Shown here: positions 33,469-40,901 of the stretch, piece by piece
Position numbering within the stretch: position 1 is the stretch's first letter
Layout: each line of letters starts with the position of its first letter
DNA from: Mycolicibacter engbaekii
Lineage (GTDB): Bacteria; Actinomycetota; Actinomycetes; Mycobacteriales; Mycobacteriaceae
Length of the DNA stretch: 64,000 nucleotides
Direction of reading: 5' to 3'
Assembly: GCF_002101585.1 (NCBI RefSeq)
Contig: NZ_LQOT01000076.1
Coordinates: 1 to 64,000 of the forward strand
Position numbers and translations under genes: made by a program
The notes under the pieces: generated by a model
What the model saw: only the letters and a program-made list of their open reading frames with translations
Told to the model about the DNA's origin: nothing
Database searches by the model: none

Positions 33469-33870
33469 GGCTGGGAGACTACCGGCATTTGCTGGACCGG
33501 TGGAGGCGGTGCTGCTGACGGGTGTTGTTGTCGGTGGGCGGTGATAGACCTGTCGGCATGAGAGATCAAAGACCGTTTTGTGATGTTCGACACGCCGGGG
33601 CGCATGCCGCTGCAGGCTTACAACCAGCGAATTTCAAGAATGTCGTTCGGAACATCTAGTATTGCTTCTCACAAGCAGCCACTAGGTGTAGTGTTTCAAG
33701 CACCGACAGACCCCGGATCGCACGGCTGTCCGGACCGCGGCCCCAGGCACCGAATCGGTGTCCCGAGCTGCGGCGGAAGCCGAAAGTCCAAGGCCTTGGC
33801 GGCCCGCTGAGAGTAGTACCTGACCCGTCATCCGTTTGTCGTCGACAATTCGCTGAGGAGCCTGTCGCCC
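33469..33870 (+). other. Control region and leader of nrdHIE
   Basis: About 400 bases without a credible gene. The distal part holds the tandem NrdR boxes (33648-33694). From there to the nrdH ATG is about 175 bases, probably including a long 5' leader, with GAGGAG about 17 bases before the ATG. I looked for cobalamin-riboswitch core motifs in this leader and found none. Confidence 0.6.
33648..33694 (+). promoter_or_regulatory. Tandem NrdR boxes upstream of nrdH
   Basis: Box 1 (33648-33663) contains ACATCTAGTATT; box 2 (33679-33694) is CCACTAGGTGTAGTGT, 14 of 16 matches to a palindromic ACACTAG/ATGTAGTGT-type NrdR box. They are 31 bases apart, the three-turn spacing typical of NrdR pairs that repress ribonucleotide reductase genes. 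Confidence 0.75.
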
Positions 33871-34110
33871 ATGAGCATCACCGTCTACACCAAGCCCGCT
33901 TGCGTGCAGTGCAACGCGACGTACAAGGCGTTGGACAACCAGGGCCTCGCCTACGAGAAGGTCGACATCTCGCTGGACTCCGACGCCCGCGACTACGTGA
34001 TGGCGCTGGGCTACCTGCAGGCCCCGGTGGTGGTGGCCGGTGGCGAGCACTGGTCGGGCTTCCGTCCGGACCGCATCAAGGCGCTGGCCCAGACCGCGCT
34101 CAGCGCATAG
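33871..34110 (+). CDS. nrdH: Glutaredoxin-like NrdH redoxin
   Basis: A 79-residue electron donor for class Ib ribonucleotide reductase, reduced by thioredoxin reductase. The redox motif is CVQC (residues 11-14) and the C-terminal part has the NrdH signature WSGFRPDRIKAL. It is the first gene of nrdH-nrdI-nrdE, downstream of the NrdR boxes. nrdI starts 57 bases later. Confidence 0.97.
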   Translation: MSITVYTKPACVQCNATYKALDNQGLAYEKVDISLDSDARDYVMALGYLQAPVVVAGGEHWSGFRPDRIKALAQTALSA

Positions 34111-34167
34111 CCCGGATGCCGGGTCTGGTGCGGGTGGAGTCTGACTGAGAGCTGAAGGGGGGTCGCC

Positions 34168-34626
34168 ATGCCTGCGGATTCACAATGCAGCCTGGTGTAT
34201 TTCTCCTCGGTGTCGGAGAACACCCACCGCTTTGTGCAGAAGCTGCACCTGCCGGCCATCCGAATCCCGCTGCACGGACGCATCGAGGTGGACCACCCCT
34301 ATGTGTTGGTCCTGCCGACCTACGGCGGTGGACGTCAGCAGCCCGACGGCAATGAGGGCGGCTACGTGCCCAAGCAGGTCATCGCGTTTTTGAACAACGA
34401 ACACAACCGGCGGCTGATACGCGGCGTGATCGCGGCCGGCAACACCAACTTCGGTGCGGAATTCTGCTACGCGGGCAACGTCATCGCCCGCAAGTGCGCC
34501 GTGCCGTACCTGTACCGATTCGAATTGATGGGAACCGACGAGGACGTCCAAGCCGTCCGCGCGGGCTTGGACGACTTCTGGAAGGACGAGGCATGTCACC
34601 TACCGCTGCAACTGCAGAGCAGGTAA
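34168..34626 (+). CDS. nrdI: Flavodoxin-like NrdI
   Basis: A 152-residue flavoprotein that supplies the oxidant for assembly of the Mn2-tyrosyl radical in NrdF. FMN-binding elements are visible: YFSSVSENTHRFVQKL, LPTYGGG and GNTNFGAEFCYAG. AAGGGGGG lies upstream of the ATG. The last 34 bases overlap the start of nrdE in another frame, suggesting translational coupling. Confidence 0.96.
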   Translation: MPADSQCSLVYFSSVSENTHRFVQKLHLPAIRIPLHGRIEVDHPYVLVLPTYGGGRQQPDGNEGGYVPKQVIAFLNNEHNRRLIRGVIAAGNTNFGAEFCYAGNVIARKCAVPYLYRFELMGTDEDVQAVRAGLDDFWKDEACHLPLQLQSR

Positions 34627-36764
34627 CCACTACCACCCGCAGCGCTCCGGTGGGCGAGCTGGACTTCCACGCGCTCAACGCGATGCTCAACCTGTACGAC
34701 AGCGACGGCAACATCCAGTTCGACAAGGACGTGCTGGCCGCCCGCCAGTACTTCCTGGAGCACGTCAACCAGAACACGGTGTTCTTCCACAATCAGGACG
34801 AGAAGCTCGACTACCTGATCCAGAAGGAGTACTACGAGCGCGAGGTGCTCGACCAGTACTCCCGCAACTTCGTCAAGTCGCTGCTGGACCGGGCGTACGC
34901 CAAGAAGTTTCGCTTCCCGACGTTCCTCGGGGCGTTCAAGTACTACACCTCCTACACGCTGAAGACCTTCGACGGCAAGCGCTACCTGGAGCGTTTCGAG
35001 GACCGCGTGTGCATGGTGGCGCTGACGCTGGCCGCCGGTGACACCAGGCTGGCCGAGCAACTCGTCGACGAGATCATCGACGGGCGCTTCCAGCCCGCCA
35101 CCCCGACTTTCCTGAACTCCGGCAAGAAGCAGCGCGGCGAGGCGGTCAGCTGCTTTCTGCTGCGCATCGAAGACAACATGGAATCGATCGGCCGGTCGAT
35201 CAACTCCGCCCTTCAGCTGTCCAAGCGCGGCGGGGGAGTGGCGCTGCTGCTGACCAACATTCGCGAGCACGGCGCCCCGATCAAAAACATCGAGAACCAG
35301 TCTTCCGGGGTCATCCCGATCATGAAGCTGCTGGAGGACTCGTTCTCCTACGCCAACCAGCTCGGGGCCCGTCAGGGTGCCGGGGCGGTGTATCTGCACG
35401 CCCACCACCCGGACATCTATCGCTTCCTGGACACCAAGCGGGAGAACGCCGACGAGAAGATCCGGATCAAGACGCTGAGCCTGGGCGTGGTGATCCCCGA
35501 CATCACCTTCGAACTGGCGAAGAAGAACGAGGACATGTACCTGTTCTCGCCCTACGACGTCGAAAAGTTCTACGGGGTGCCGTTCGCCGACATCTCGGTC
35601 AGCGAGAAGTACTACGAGATGGTGGACAACGCGGCGATCCGCAAGACCAAGATCAAGGCGCGCGAGTTCTTCCAGACGCTGGCCGAGCTGCAGTTCGAGT
35701 CCGGCTACCCCTACGTCATGTTCGAGGACACGGTGAACCGGGCGAACCCGATCGCCGGCAAGATCACCCACTCGAACCTGTGCTCGGAGATCCTGCAGGT
35801 CTCCACCGCCTCGCAGTACAACGATGACCTGTCGTATGCCAAGGTGGGCAAGGACATCTCCTGCAACCTGGGCTCGCTCAACATCGCCAAGGCGATGGAC
35901 TCGCCCGACTTCGGTCAGACCATCGAGGTCGCGATCCGGGCGCTGACCGCGGTGTCGGACCAGACCCACATCTGGTCGGTGCCCTCGATCGAGCACGGCA
36001 ACAACGAGTCGCACGCCATCGGGCTGGGGCAGATGAACCTGCACGGATACCTGGCCCGGGAACGTATCTTCTACGGTTCCGAAGAGGGCATCGACTTCAC
36101 CAACATCTACTTCTACACCGTGCTGTATCACGCGTTGCGCGCGTCGAATCGGCTGGCGCTGGAACGGGGTAAGGCGTTCGTCGGCTTCGAACAGTCCAAG
36201 TACGCCTCCGGCGAGTTCTTCGACAAATACACCGAGCAGGTGTGGGAGCCCAAGACGGCGCGGGTGCGTGAGCTGTTCGCCGACGCGGGGATCCGGATTC
36301 CCAACCAGGACGATTGGCGCCGGCTCAAAGAGTCGGTGCAAACCCACGGCATCTATAACCAGAACCTGCAGGCCGTGCCGCCGACCGGGTCGATCTCCTA
36401 CATCAACCACTCGACGTCGTCGATCCACCCGATCGTGGCGCGCATCGAGATCCGCAAGGAAGGCAAGATCGGCCGGGTCTACTACCCGGCGCCGTATATG
36501 ACCAACGACAACCTGGAGTACTACCAGGACGCCTACGAGATCGGCTACGAGAAGATCATCGACACCTACGCCGCGGCCACCCAGCACGTGGACCAGGGGT
36601 TGAGCCTGACGCTGTTCTTCAAGGACACCGCGACCACCCGCGACGTGAACAAGGCGCAGATCTACGCCTGGCGCAAGGGAATCAAGACGCTGTACTACAT
36701 CCGCCTGCGGCAGATGGCGCTGGAGGGTACCGAGGTCGAGGGCTGCGTGTCCTGCATGCTCTAG
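34593..36764 (+). CDS. nrdE: Class Ib ribonucleoside-diphosphate reductase alpha subunit
   Basis: The 723-residue catalytic subunit, reducing NDPs to dNDPs. Active-site Asn-Cys-Glu are in NLCSEI (about residues 390-395); the redox pair is formed by Cys in GEAVSCFLL and Cys in KDISCNLGS; the C-terminal shuttle pair is GCVSCML. It lacks the long ATP-cone of class Ia. The frame is open from 34494, but ATG 34593 within nrdI gives the family length (M. tuberculosis NrdE is about 725 aa). A strong terminator follows. Confidence 0.97.
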   Translation: MSPTAATAEQVTTTTRSAPVGELDFHALNAMLNLYDSDGNIQFDKDVLAARQYFLEHVNQNTVFFHNQDEKLDYLIQKEYYEREVLDQYSRNFVKSLLDRAYAKKFRFPTFLGAFKYYTSYTLKTFDGKRYLERFEDRVCMVALTLAAGDTRLAEQLVDEIIDGRFQPATPTFLNSGKKQRGEAVSCFLLRIEDNMESIGRSINSALQLSKRGGGVALLLTNIREHGAPIKNIENQSSGVIPIMKLLEDSFSYANQLGARQGAGAVYLHAHHPDIYRFLDTKRENADEKIRIKTLSLGVVIPDITFELAKKNEDMYLFSPYDVEKFYGVPFADISVSEKYYEMVDNAAIRKTKIKAREFFQTLAELQFESGYPYVMFEDTVNRANPIAGKITHSNLCSEILQVSTASQYNDDLSYAKVGKDISCNLGSLNIAKAMDSPDFGQTIEVAIRALTAVSDQTHIWSVPSIEHGNNESHAIGLGQMNLHGYLARERIFYGSEEGIDFTNIYFYTVLYHALRASNRLALERGKAFVGFEQSKYASGEFFDKYTEQVWEPKTARVRELFADAGIRIPNQDDWRRLKESVQTHGIYNQNLQAVPPTGSISYINHSTSSIHPIVARIEIRKEGKIGRVYYPAPYMTNDNLEYYQDAYEIGYEKIIDTYAAATQHVDQGLSLTLFFKDTATTRDVNKAQIYAWRKGIKTLYYIRLRQMALEGTEVEGCVSCML

Positions 36765-36781
36765 GGCATGCGGACCGGTTT

Positions 36782-36820
36782 GCAGGCCAGGGGGCTAGCC
36801 CCCTGGCCTGCTTCTCTTTT
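36782..36820 (+). terminator. Intrinsic terminator after nrdE
   Basis: A perfect 14-bp stem, 36782-36795 with 36798-36811, followed by TTCTCTTTT. It ends the nrdHIE transcript, so nrdF genes are transcribed separately. Confidence 0.9.
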
Positions 36821-36887
36821 GGCGGCGGGGCAAGAGCCGGCGGTTCGCCTTGCCGGCAGCGGACGGCAGCGGACGGGACGGCGTGGC

Positions 36888-36893
36888 TAGGGT
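36888..36893 (+). promoter_or_regulatory. -10 box TAGGGT for leaderless VOC gene
   Basis: TAGGGT predicts a start at 36900, one base before the ATG at 36901. Confidence 0.5.
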
Positions 36894-36900
36894 GGGCGGT

Positions 36901-37284
36901 ATGAGCCGGATCAGACCATTCCTGATGTTCCAGGGTGGTACCGCCGCCGCTGCGGTCGAGACCTACCTGGCCGTCATCCCGGGTGCCTCGCTGGTGTCCT
37001 CGACCCCGCACCCCGAGCCGGCAACCGGCATCATGCTCGCTGAGCTCGACCTGGCCGGCCTGCGGGTGCTGGTCAGCGACAGCGCTGTCGAGCACGGCTT
37101 TGACTTCACCCCGTCGAGTTCGCTGTTCGTGGAAGTCGCCGACCGTGCTGAGCTGGAGCGTCTGGTGGCCGCGCTGGGGGAGGGCGGCGCCACCCTGATG
37201 CCGCTTGGCGACTACGGCTTTTCGTCTGCGTTCGCCTGGGTCAACGACCGGTTCGGGGTGTCCTGGCAGCTCAGCCTGCCCTGA
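36901..37284 (+). CDS. VOC family protein (PhnB/glyoxalase-like)
   Basis: A 127-residue vicinal-oxygen-chelate protein of the PhnB type, with paired beta-alpha-beta units: RIRPFLMFQGGTAAAAVETYLAVIPGA, and FVEVADRAELERLVAALGEGG. The ending GYSSAFAWVNDRFGVSWQL type (here SSAFAWVNDRFGVSWQLSL) is the PhnB hallmark. Metal-site residues cannot be assigned with confidence and no substrate is known. It appears to have a leaderless transcript and is convergent with the HxlR regulator. Confidence 0.85.
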   Translation: MSRIRPFLMFQGGTAAAAVETYLAVIPGASLVSSTPHPEPATGIMLAELDLAGLRVLVSDSAVEHGFDFTPSSSLFVEVADRAELERLVAALGEGGATLMPLGDYGFSSAFAWVNDRFGVSWQLSLP

Positions 37285-37300
37285 GCCGAACAGAACGCAT

Positions 37301-37975
37301 TCACGCCGGGGTGGCGATCCGGGTCCCTCGGCCCTGCCCCAGCCATTTCGGGACAGCCCGCCGGATTTCGGTCGGGCCGAAGACGGTGACGCTGCCCTCG
37401 AGGATCGCGTGCGACCAGTCGACGTCGCCGCGCCAGATCTGGGTCAGGACCCGAAGGCTGGTGTCCACGGTTGCGGTCACCTCGTAACCGGGGTCGAAGT
37501 CGCACACGTCGGCCTGCCCATTGGACACCACCAGCCACCACCGCGACGCCTTGGCCGACACTCCGTCGAGCACGAATGCCAGCGTGGTGCGCGACCTCGG
37601 CCAGTCGTCGATCTCGATGGTGCGGCGGATGTCCCAGAACAACAGATGGGGGTCGAGGTCGGCATCGCCGACGTCGCCGATCCAGCGCATTCCCCACACC
37701 GTCAGCGCGTTCACCACGCCAGCCAGATCCTGCCCGCACGGGGTCAGCGAATACGTTGCACGGCCGTCGATCTCGGTGCGTTCGACGACGCCGGCGCGGG
37801 TAAGCGACTTAAGTCGCTTGGACAGCAGGGCCGGTGACATCTTGGGCACGCCGCGGCGCAGATCGTTGAAGTGGGCGCTGCCCAGCAACAGCTCTCTGAC
37901 CACCAGCAATGTCCAGCGTTCGTCCAGCAACTCCATGGCTTTGGCCATCGGACAGAACTGACCGTATCCCGACAT
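37301..37975 (-). CDS. HxlR-type regulator with C-terminal SCP2-like domain
   Basis: A 224-residue regulator. The winged-helix HxlR domain (about residues 1-100) starts with CPMAKAMELLDERWTLLVVRELLLG and has SPALLSKRLKSLTRAGVVER. The second half (about 120-215, RTTLAFVLDGVSAKASRWWLVV and DVDWSHAILEGSVTVFGP) resembles an SCP2 sterol-carrier fold and may bind a hydrophobic ligand. ATG 37975 is chosen over an upstream start (38005). It diverges from a methyltransferase gene, with a direct repeat between them. Confidence 0.87.
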   Translation of the reverse strand: MSGYGQFCPMAKAMELLDERWTLLVVRELLLGSAHFNDLRRGVPKMSPALLSKRLKSLTRAGVVERTEIDGRATYSLTPCGQDLAGVVNALTVWGMRWIGDVGDADLDPHLLFWDIRRTIEIDDWPRSRTTLAFVLDGVSAKASRWWLVVSNGQADVCDFDPGYEVTATVDTSLRVLTQIWRGDVDWSHAILEGSVTVFGPTEIRRAVPKWLGQGRGTRIATPA

Positions 37976-38031
37976 CTGCGTACCTTCCGTGGATCGCTGT
38001 CTCAATCTAAGGTCTCGCGGACCGGCCTGAC

Positions 38032-38048
38032 CAGTACAGATTCAGTAC
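38032..38048. promoter_or_regulatory. CAGTAC direct repeat, candidate HxlR operator
   Basis: CAGTAC occurs at 38032-38037 and 38043-38048, 11 bases apart (one helical turn), between the divergent HxlR and methyltransferase genes. GTACTG...GTAC can also be read as an imperfect palindrome. Confidence 0.45.
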
Positions 38049-38128
38049 CGAGGCCGCTACAGAACCAGAACTGGATATCGCCTGCGGCCGATTCGATCAT
38101 GAGTTGACCAGGGCGAAAGGAAGAATGG

Positions 38129-38938
38129 ATGAACGCGGTAATCAACGACATCGAGGCCAAGCACCGTGCGCTGTGGGCGCTCGGCGACTATGCGGCCATC
38201 GCCAGCCAGGTGGTGGCCCCGCTGGGGCCGGCACTGGCCCATGCCTGTGGCATCGCGCCGCACCACCGGGTGCTCGACGTCGCAGCGGGAACCGGGAATG
38301 CGGCGATCCCTGCCGCAGCCACCGGAGCCAGCGTGGTGGCCAGCGATCTGTGCCCGGAACTGTTGCGGCAGGGCCGTGCCCGCGGCGCGGAACACGGTGT
38401 CACGGTGGACTGGCGCGAGGCCAACGCGGAGGCGCTGCCGTTTGCCGACGACGAGTTCGACGTGGTGATGTCGTGCATCGGCGTGATGTTCGCGCCGCAC
38501 CACCAGTCGTCGGCCGACGAAATGATCCGAGTGTGCCGGCCGGGCGGGCGCATCGGTGTGCTCAGCTGGACGCCGGAGGGCTTCATCGGCCAGCTGTTCG
38601 CCACCATGAAGCCCTACGTGCCGGCGCCGCCGCCGGGCGTGTCCGCACCGCCGTTGTGGGGCAGCGAACCGTATGTCCGCACCCTGTTCGGTGATGCTGT
38701 CATCGATGTCGCCACCGAGCGGAGCGGTCTGCCGGTGCGGGCCTTCGCCGACGGCGCAGCGTTCCGGGACTACTTCAAGGCCAACTACGGGCCCACGATC
38801 GCGGCCTACCAGGGCATCGCCGGGGACCCGGATCGGGTGGCGGCGCTCGACGTCGACATCGCGGCACTGGGTGATCGCTTCCTGCAAGGCGGTGCGATGG
38901 ACTGGGAGTACCTGCTGGTGACCGCGCGCAAGCGCTGA
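38129..38938 (+). CDS. Class I SAM-dependent methyltransferase
   Basis: A 269-residue methyltransferase of the UbiE/Methyltransf_11 type: motif I LDVAAGTGNAAIPAA, acidic residue in VVASDLCPE, motif II FDVVMSCIGVMFAPHH and motif III RPGGRIGVLSW. It closely resembles small-molecule methyltransferases found beside HxlR regulators; the acceptor is unknown. AAAGGAAG lies before the ATG. The divergent HxlR protein probably regulates it. Confidence 0.88.
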   Translation: MNAVINDIEAKHRALWALGDYAAIASQVVAPLGPALAHACGIAPHHRVLDVAAGTGNAAIPAAATGASVVASDLCPELLRQGRARGAEHGVTVDWREANAEALPFADDEFDVVMSCIGVMFAPHHQSSADEMIRVCRPGGRIGVLSWTPEGFIGQLFATMKPYVPAPPPGVSAPPLWGSEPYVRTLFGDAVIDVATERSGLPVRAFADGAAFRDYFKANYGPTIAAYQGIAGDPDRVAALDVDIAALGDRFLQGGAMDWEYLLVTARKR

Positions 38939-39010
38939 GTACCTCGCGGGCCTGCTCGGCTTGCCGCATGGACTCCGGCGTTGGGCCTGCTGATGAAGTC
39001 GGCCTATCGG

Positions 39011-39016
39011 TAGCCT
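39011..39016 (+). promoter_or_regulatory. -10 box TAGCCT for leaderless LysR-like gene
   Basis: TAGCCT predicts a start at 39023, exactly the G of the GTG start codon. Confidence 0.6.
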
Positions 39017-39022
39017 GATGCG

Positions 39023-39736
39023 GTGGCGCCGCTCTCCTTGACCCTGGGCTATGTCCCCGGCGGGACGCCGCAGAAATGGGCTCGGATCTGGGCGCAGCGT
39101 CATCCCGAAGTCCCGCTGGTGCTGCACCCCGTTGCCGCCGCCGACGCGGTCGCGGCGGTGCGAGCGGGCACCGTCGAGGTGGCGCTGCTGCGGCCACCGG
39201 CCGACGTATCCGGGCTGTCGGTCATCCCGCTCTACCAGGAGACCACCGTGGTGGTGGTGCCCACCGACCACGTGGTGAGCGCCTACGACACGATCACCGC
39301 CGCAGAGCTGCGCGATGAGCCCATGCTGTTACCGGCCGACGACGTGGTCGCCTGGGCTGATGCGCCCGGAGACCGCGTCGACTACCGTCCCGAAACCACC
39401 CAAGAGGCAATGGAATTGGTGGCCGCAGGGATCGGATCCCTGATCGTTCCGCAGTCTCTGGCGCGGCTGTACCACCGTAAGGACCTCACCTACCGGCCGA
39501 TCGCCGGCGCGCCCACGTGCCCGGTGGCGCTGGCTTTCCCCGAAGACCCGCAGTCGGCACTCGTCGAGGACTTCGTGGGCATTGTGCGGGGCCGCCGGCC
39601 CGGTTCGTCACGAGGCGCAGCGCCGCCGGAGCCCAAGCGCACCGCGCGGCAGAAGACCCTCGCCAAGCAGGCCGCCCGAGCCGCCGCCGGCAAGGTCGCA
39701 CGCAAATCCGGCGGGGCCGGCCGCGGTCGGCGTTGA
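39023..39736 (+). CDS. LysR substrate-binding-domain protein lacking HTH, with basic tail
   Basis: A 237-residue protein. Residues about 1-190 look like the effector domain of LysR regulators (LTLGYVPGGTPQKWARIWAQRHPEVPLVLH..., ...VEVALLRPP, VVVPTDHVVS, and MELVAAGIGSLIVPQSLARL). The N-terminal winged helix is absent: the GTG start lies exactly at a predicted transcription start, so nothing is missing upstream. Residues about 195-237 are rich in Lys, Arg and Ala (PKRTARQKTLAKQAARAAAG), like histone-type tails, and could give non-specific DNA binding. Role unknown. Confidence 0.85.
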   Translation: MAPLSLTLGYVPGGTPQKWARIWAQRHPEVPLVLHPVAAADAVAAVRAGTVEVALLRPPADVSGLSVIPLYQETTVVVVPTDHVVSAYDTITAAELRDEPMLLPADDVVAWADAPGDRVDYRPETTQEAMELVAAGIGSLIVPQSLARLYHRKDLTYRPIAGAPTCPVALAFPEDPQSALVEDFVGIVRGRRPGSSRGAAPPEPKRTARQKTLAKQAARAAAGKVARKSGGAGRGRR

Positions 39737-39746
39737 GGCTGCGGCT

Positions 39747-40706
39747 TCAGAAGTCCCAGTCGTCGTCGGTGGTGGGCTGCTGTGCACCGATGACATACGA
39801 GCTACCGGAGCCGGAGAAGAAGTCGTGGTTCTCGGCAGCTCCGGGGTCCAGGGCGGACATGATCTCGGCCGGCACCCGGCAGTCATCGGCGGGGAACAGG
39901 GGGTCCAGGCCGAGGTTGGACAGCGCCTTGTTGGCGTTGTAGCGCATGTACGGCAAGACCGGCTCTGTCATGCCGAGCGGGTCGTAAAGGTCTCGCGCGT
40001 AGTCGATCTCGTTGTCGTAGAGGTCGGTGAGCATCGAGTAGGCGAAGTCCGCCAGCTCGGTGCGGCGCTGCGCGTCCGCGGTGTGCATGCCCTGCTGGAA
40101 CTTGTAGCCGACGTAGAAACCGTGCACCGCCTCGTCGCGGATGATGAGCCGGATGATGTCGGCGGTGTTGGTCAGAATCGATCGCGACGCCCAGTACAGC
40201 GGCAGATAGAAGCCGCTGTAGAACATGAACGACTCCAGCATCACCGAGCTGATCTTCTTCTTGAGCGGGTCGTCGCCCCGGTAGTAGTCGTGCACGATGC
40301 GGGCCTTGCGTTGCAGGAACACGTTTTCGCGTGACCAGGCGAAGGCTGCGGTGATCTCGGGTGTCGAGCACAAGGTGGAGAAGATCGAGCTGTAGCTCTT
40401 GGCGTGGACCGACTCCATGAACGCCATGTTGGTGTAAACCGCCTCCTCGTGCGGCGTGGTGGAGTCGGCCAGCATCTCTACGCAGCCGACGGTGCCCTGC
40501 ATGGTGTCCAGCAGGGTGAGGCCGGTGAATACCCGGATGGTCAGGGTCTGTTGCTCGGGAGTCAGGGTGTGCCAGCTGGGCAGGTCGTTGGACAGTGGAA
40601 CCTTCTCCGGCAGCCAGAAGTTCGCTGTCAGCCGGTTCCACACATCCAGGTCGCGCTGGTCGGCGATGTCGTTCCAGTTGATCGCTTCGATCGGGTCGGC
40701 GGCCAC
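39747..40706 (-). CDS. nrdF1: Class Ib ribonucleotide reductase beta subunit, NrdF1-type
   Basis: A 319-residue R2F subunit holding the dimetal-tyrosyl radical. Ligand motifs include EEAVYTNMAFMESVHAKSYSSIFSTLCST and IIRDEAVHGFYVGYKFQ; the C-terminal NHDFFSGSGSSYVIGAQQPTTDDDWDF tail docks on NrdE. DPGAAENHDF and QQPTTDDDWDF are closer to M. tuberculosis NrdF1 (Rv1981c) than NrdF2. GTG 40706 follows GGCGAGGG; the frame is open to 40748 but that part is Arg-rich. A 20-codon ORF with a strong site ends two bases upstream. Confidence 0.95.
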   Translation of the reverse strand: MAADPIEAINWNDIADQRDLDVWNRLTANFWLPEKVPLSNDLPSWHTLTPEQQTLTIRVFTGLTLLDTMQGTVGCVEMLADSTTPHEEAVYTNMAFMESVHAKSYSSIFSTLCSTPEITAAFAWSRENVFLQRKARIVHDYYRGDDPLKKKISSVMLESFMFYSGFYLPLYWASRSILTNTADIIRLIIRDEAVHGFYVGYKFQQGMHTADAQRRTELADFAYSMLTDLYDNEIDYARDLYDPLGMTEPVLPYMRYNANKALSNLGLDPLFPADDCRVPAEIMSALDPGAAENHDFFSGSGSSYVIGAQQPTTDDDWDF

Positions 40707-40708
40707 GG

Positions 40709-40771
40709 CTATCCCTCGCCGGCGTCGGTCCAGTCGGTCAGCGACCACAACCGGTTGTCGTAGACGGGCAT
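40709..40771 (-). CDS. Small ORF upstream of nrdF1
   Basis: A 20-codon ORF, MPVYDNRLWSLTDWTDAGEG, preceded by GAGGAGG eight bases before its ATG, a much better site than that of nrdF1. Its TAG is two bases before the nrdF1 GTG, so terminating ribosomes could re-initiate there. It may be a genuine micropeptide or only a translational coupler. I know of no homologue. Confidence 0.5.
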   Translation of the reverse strand: MPVYDNRLWSLTDWTDAGEG

Positions 40772-40813
40772 CGGGGATCCTCCTCGGTTCGGGCGTCGCG
40801 CGCTCACACCGTA

Positions 40814-40829
40814 GCGCAAGTTCGTGTGC
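40814..40829 (-). promoter_or_regulatory. Possible single NrdR-like box upstream of nrdF1
   Basis: Read on the minus strand, GCACACGAACTTGCGC matches 12 of 16 bases of the clear box ACACAAGAACTTGTGT upstream of nrdF2. No second box is found 31-32 bases away, so the assignment is weak. The palindrome CCCGAAT-N6-ATTCGGG (40829-40848) adjoins it. Confidence 0.35.
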
Positions 40830-40901
40830 CCGAATACACCGATTCGGGAGGCCGCATTGCCGCGGGGCGGCGGGGGATTAGGACAGGGCGATCGGTGCTT
40901 C

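Noticed and set aside
33698..33870. A cobalamin riboswitch in the nrdH leader
   Set aside because: The B12-box core motifs were not found, and B12 control fits class II rather than class Ib reductases.
34596..36587. A 663-residue ORF antisense to nrdE
   Set aside because: Leu/Val/Gly/Arg-rich shadow expected opposite a strong GC-rich gene; nrdE is unambiguous.
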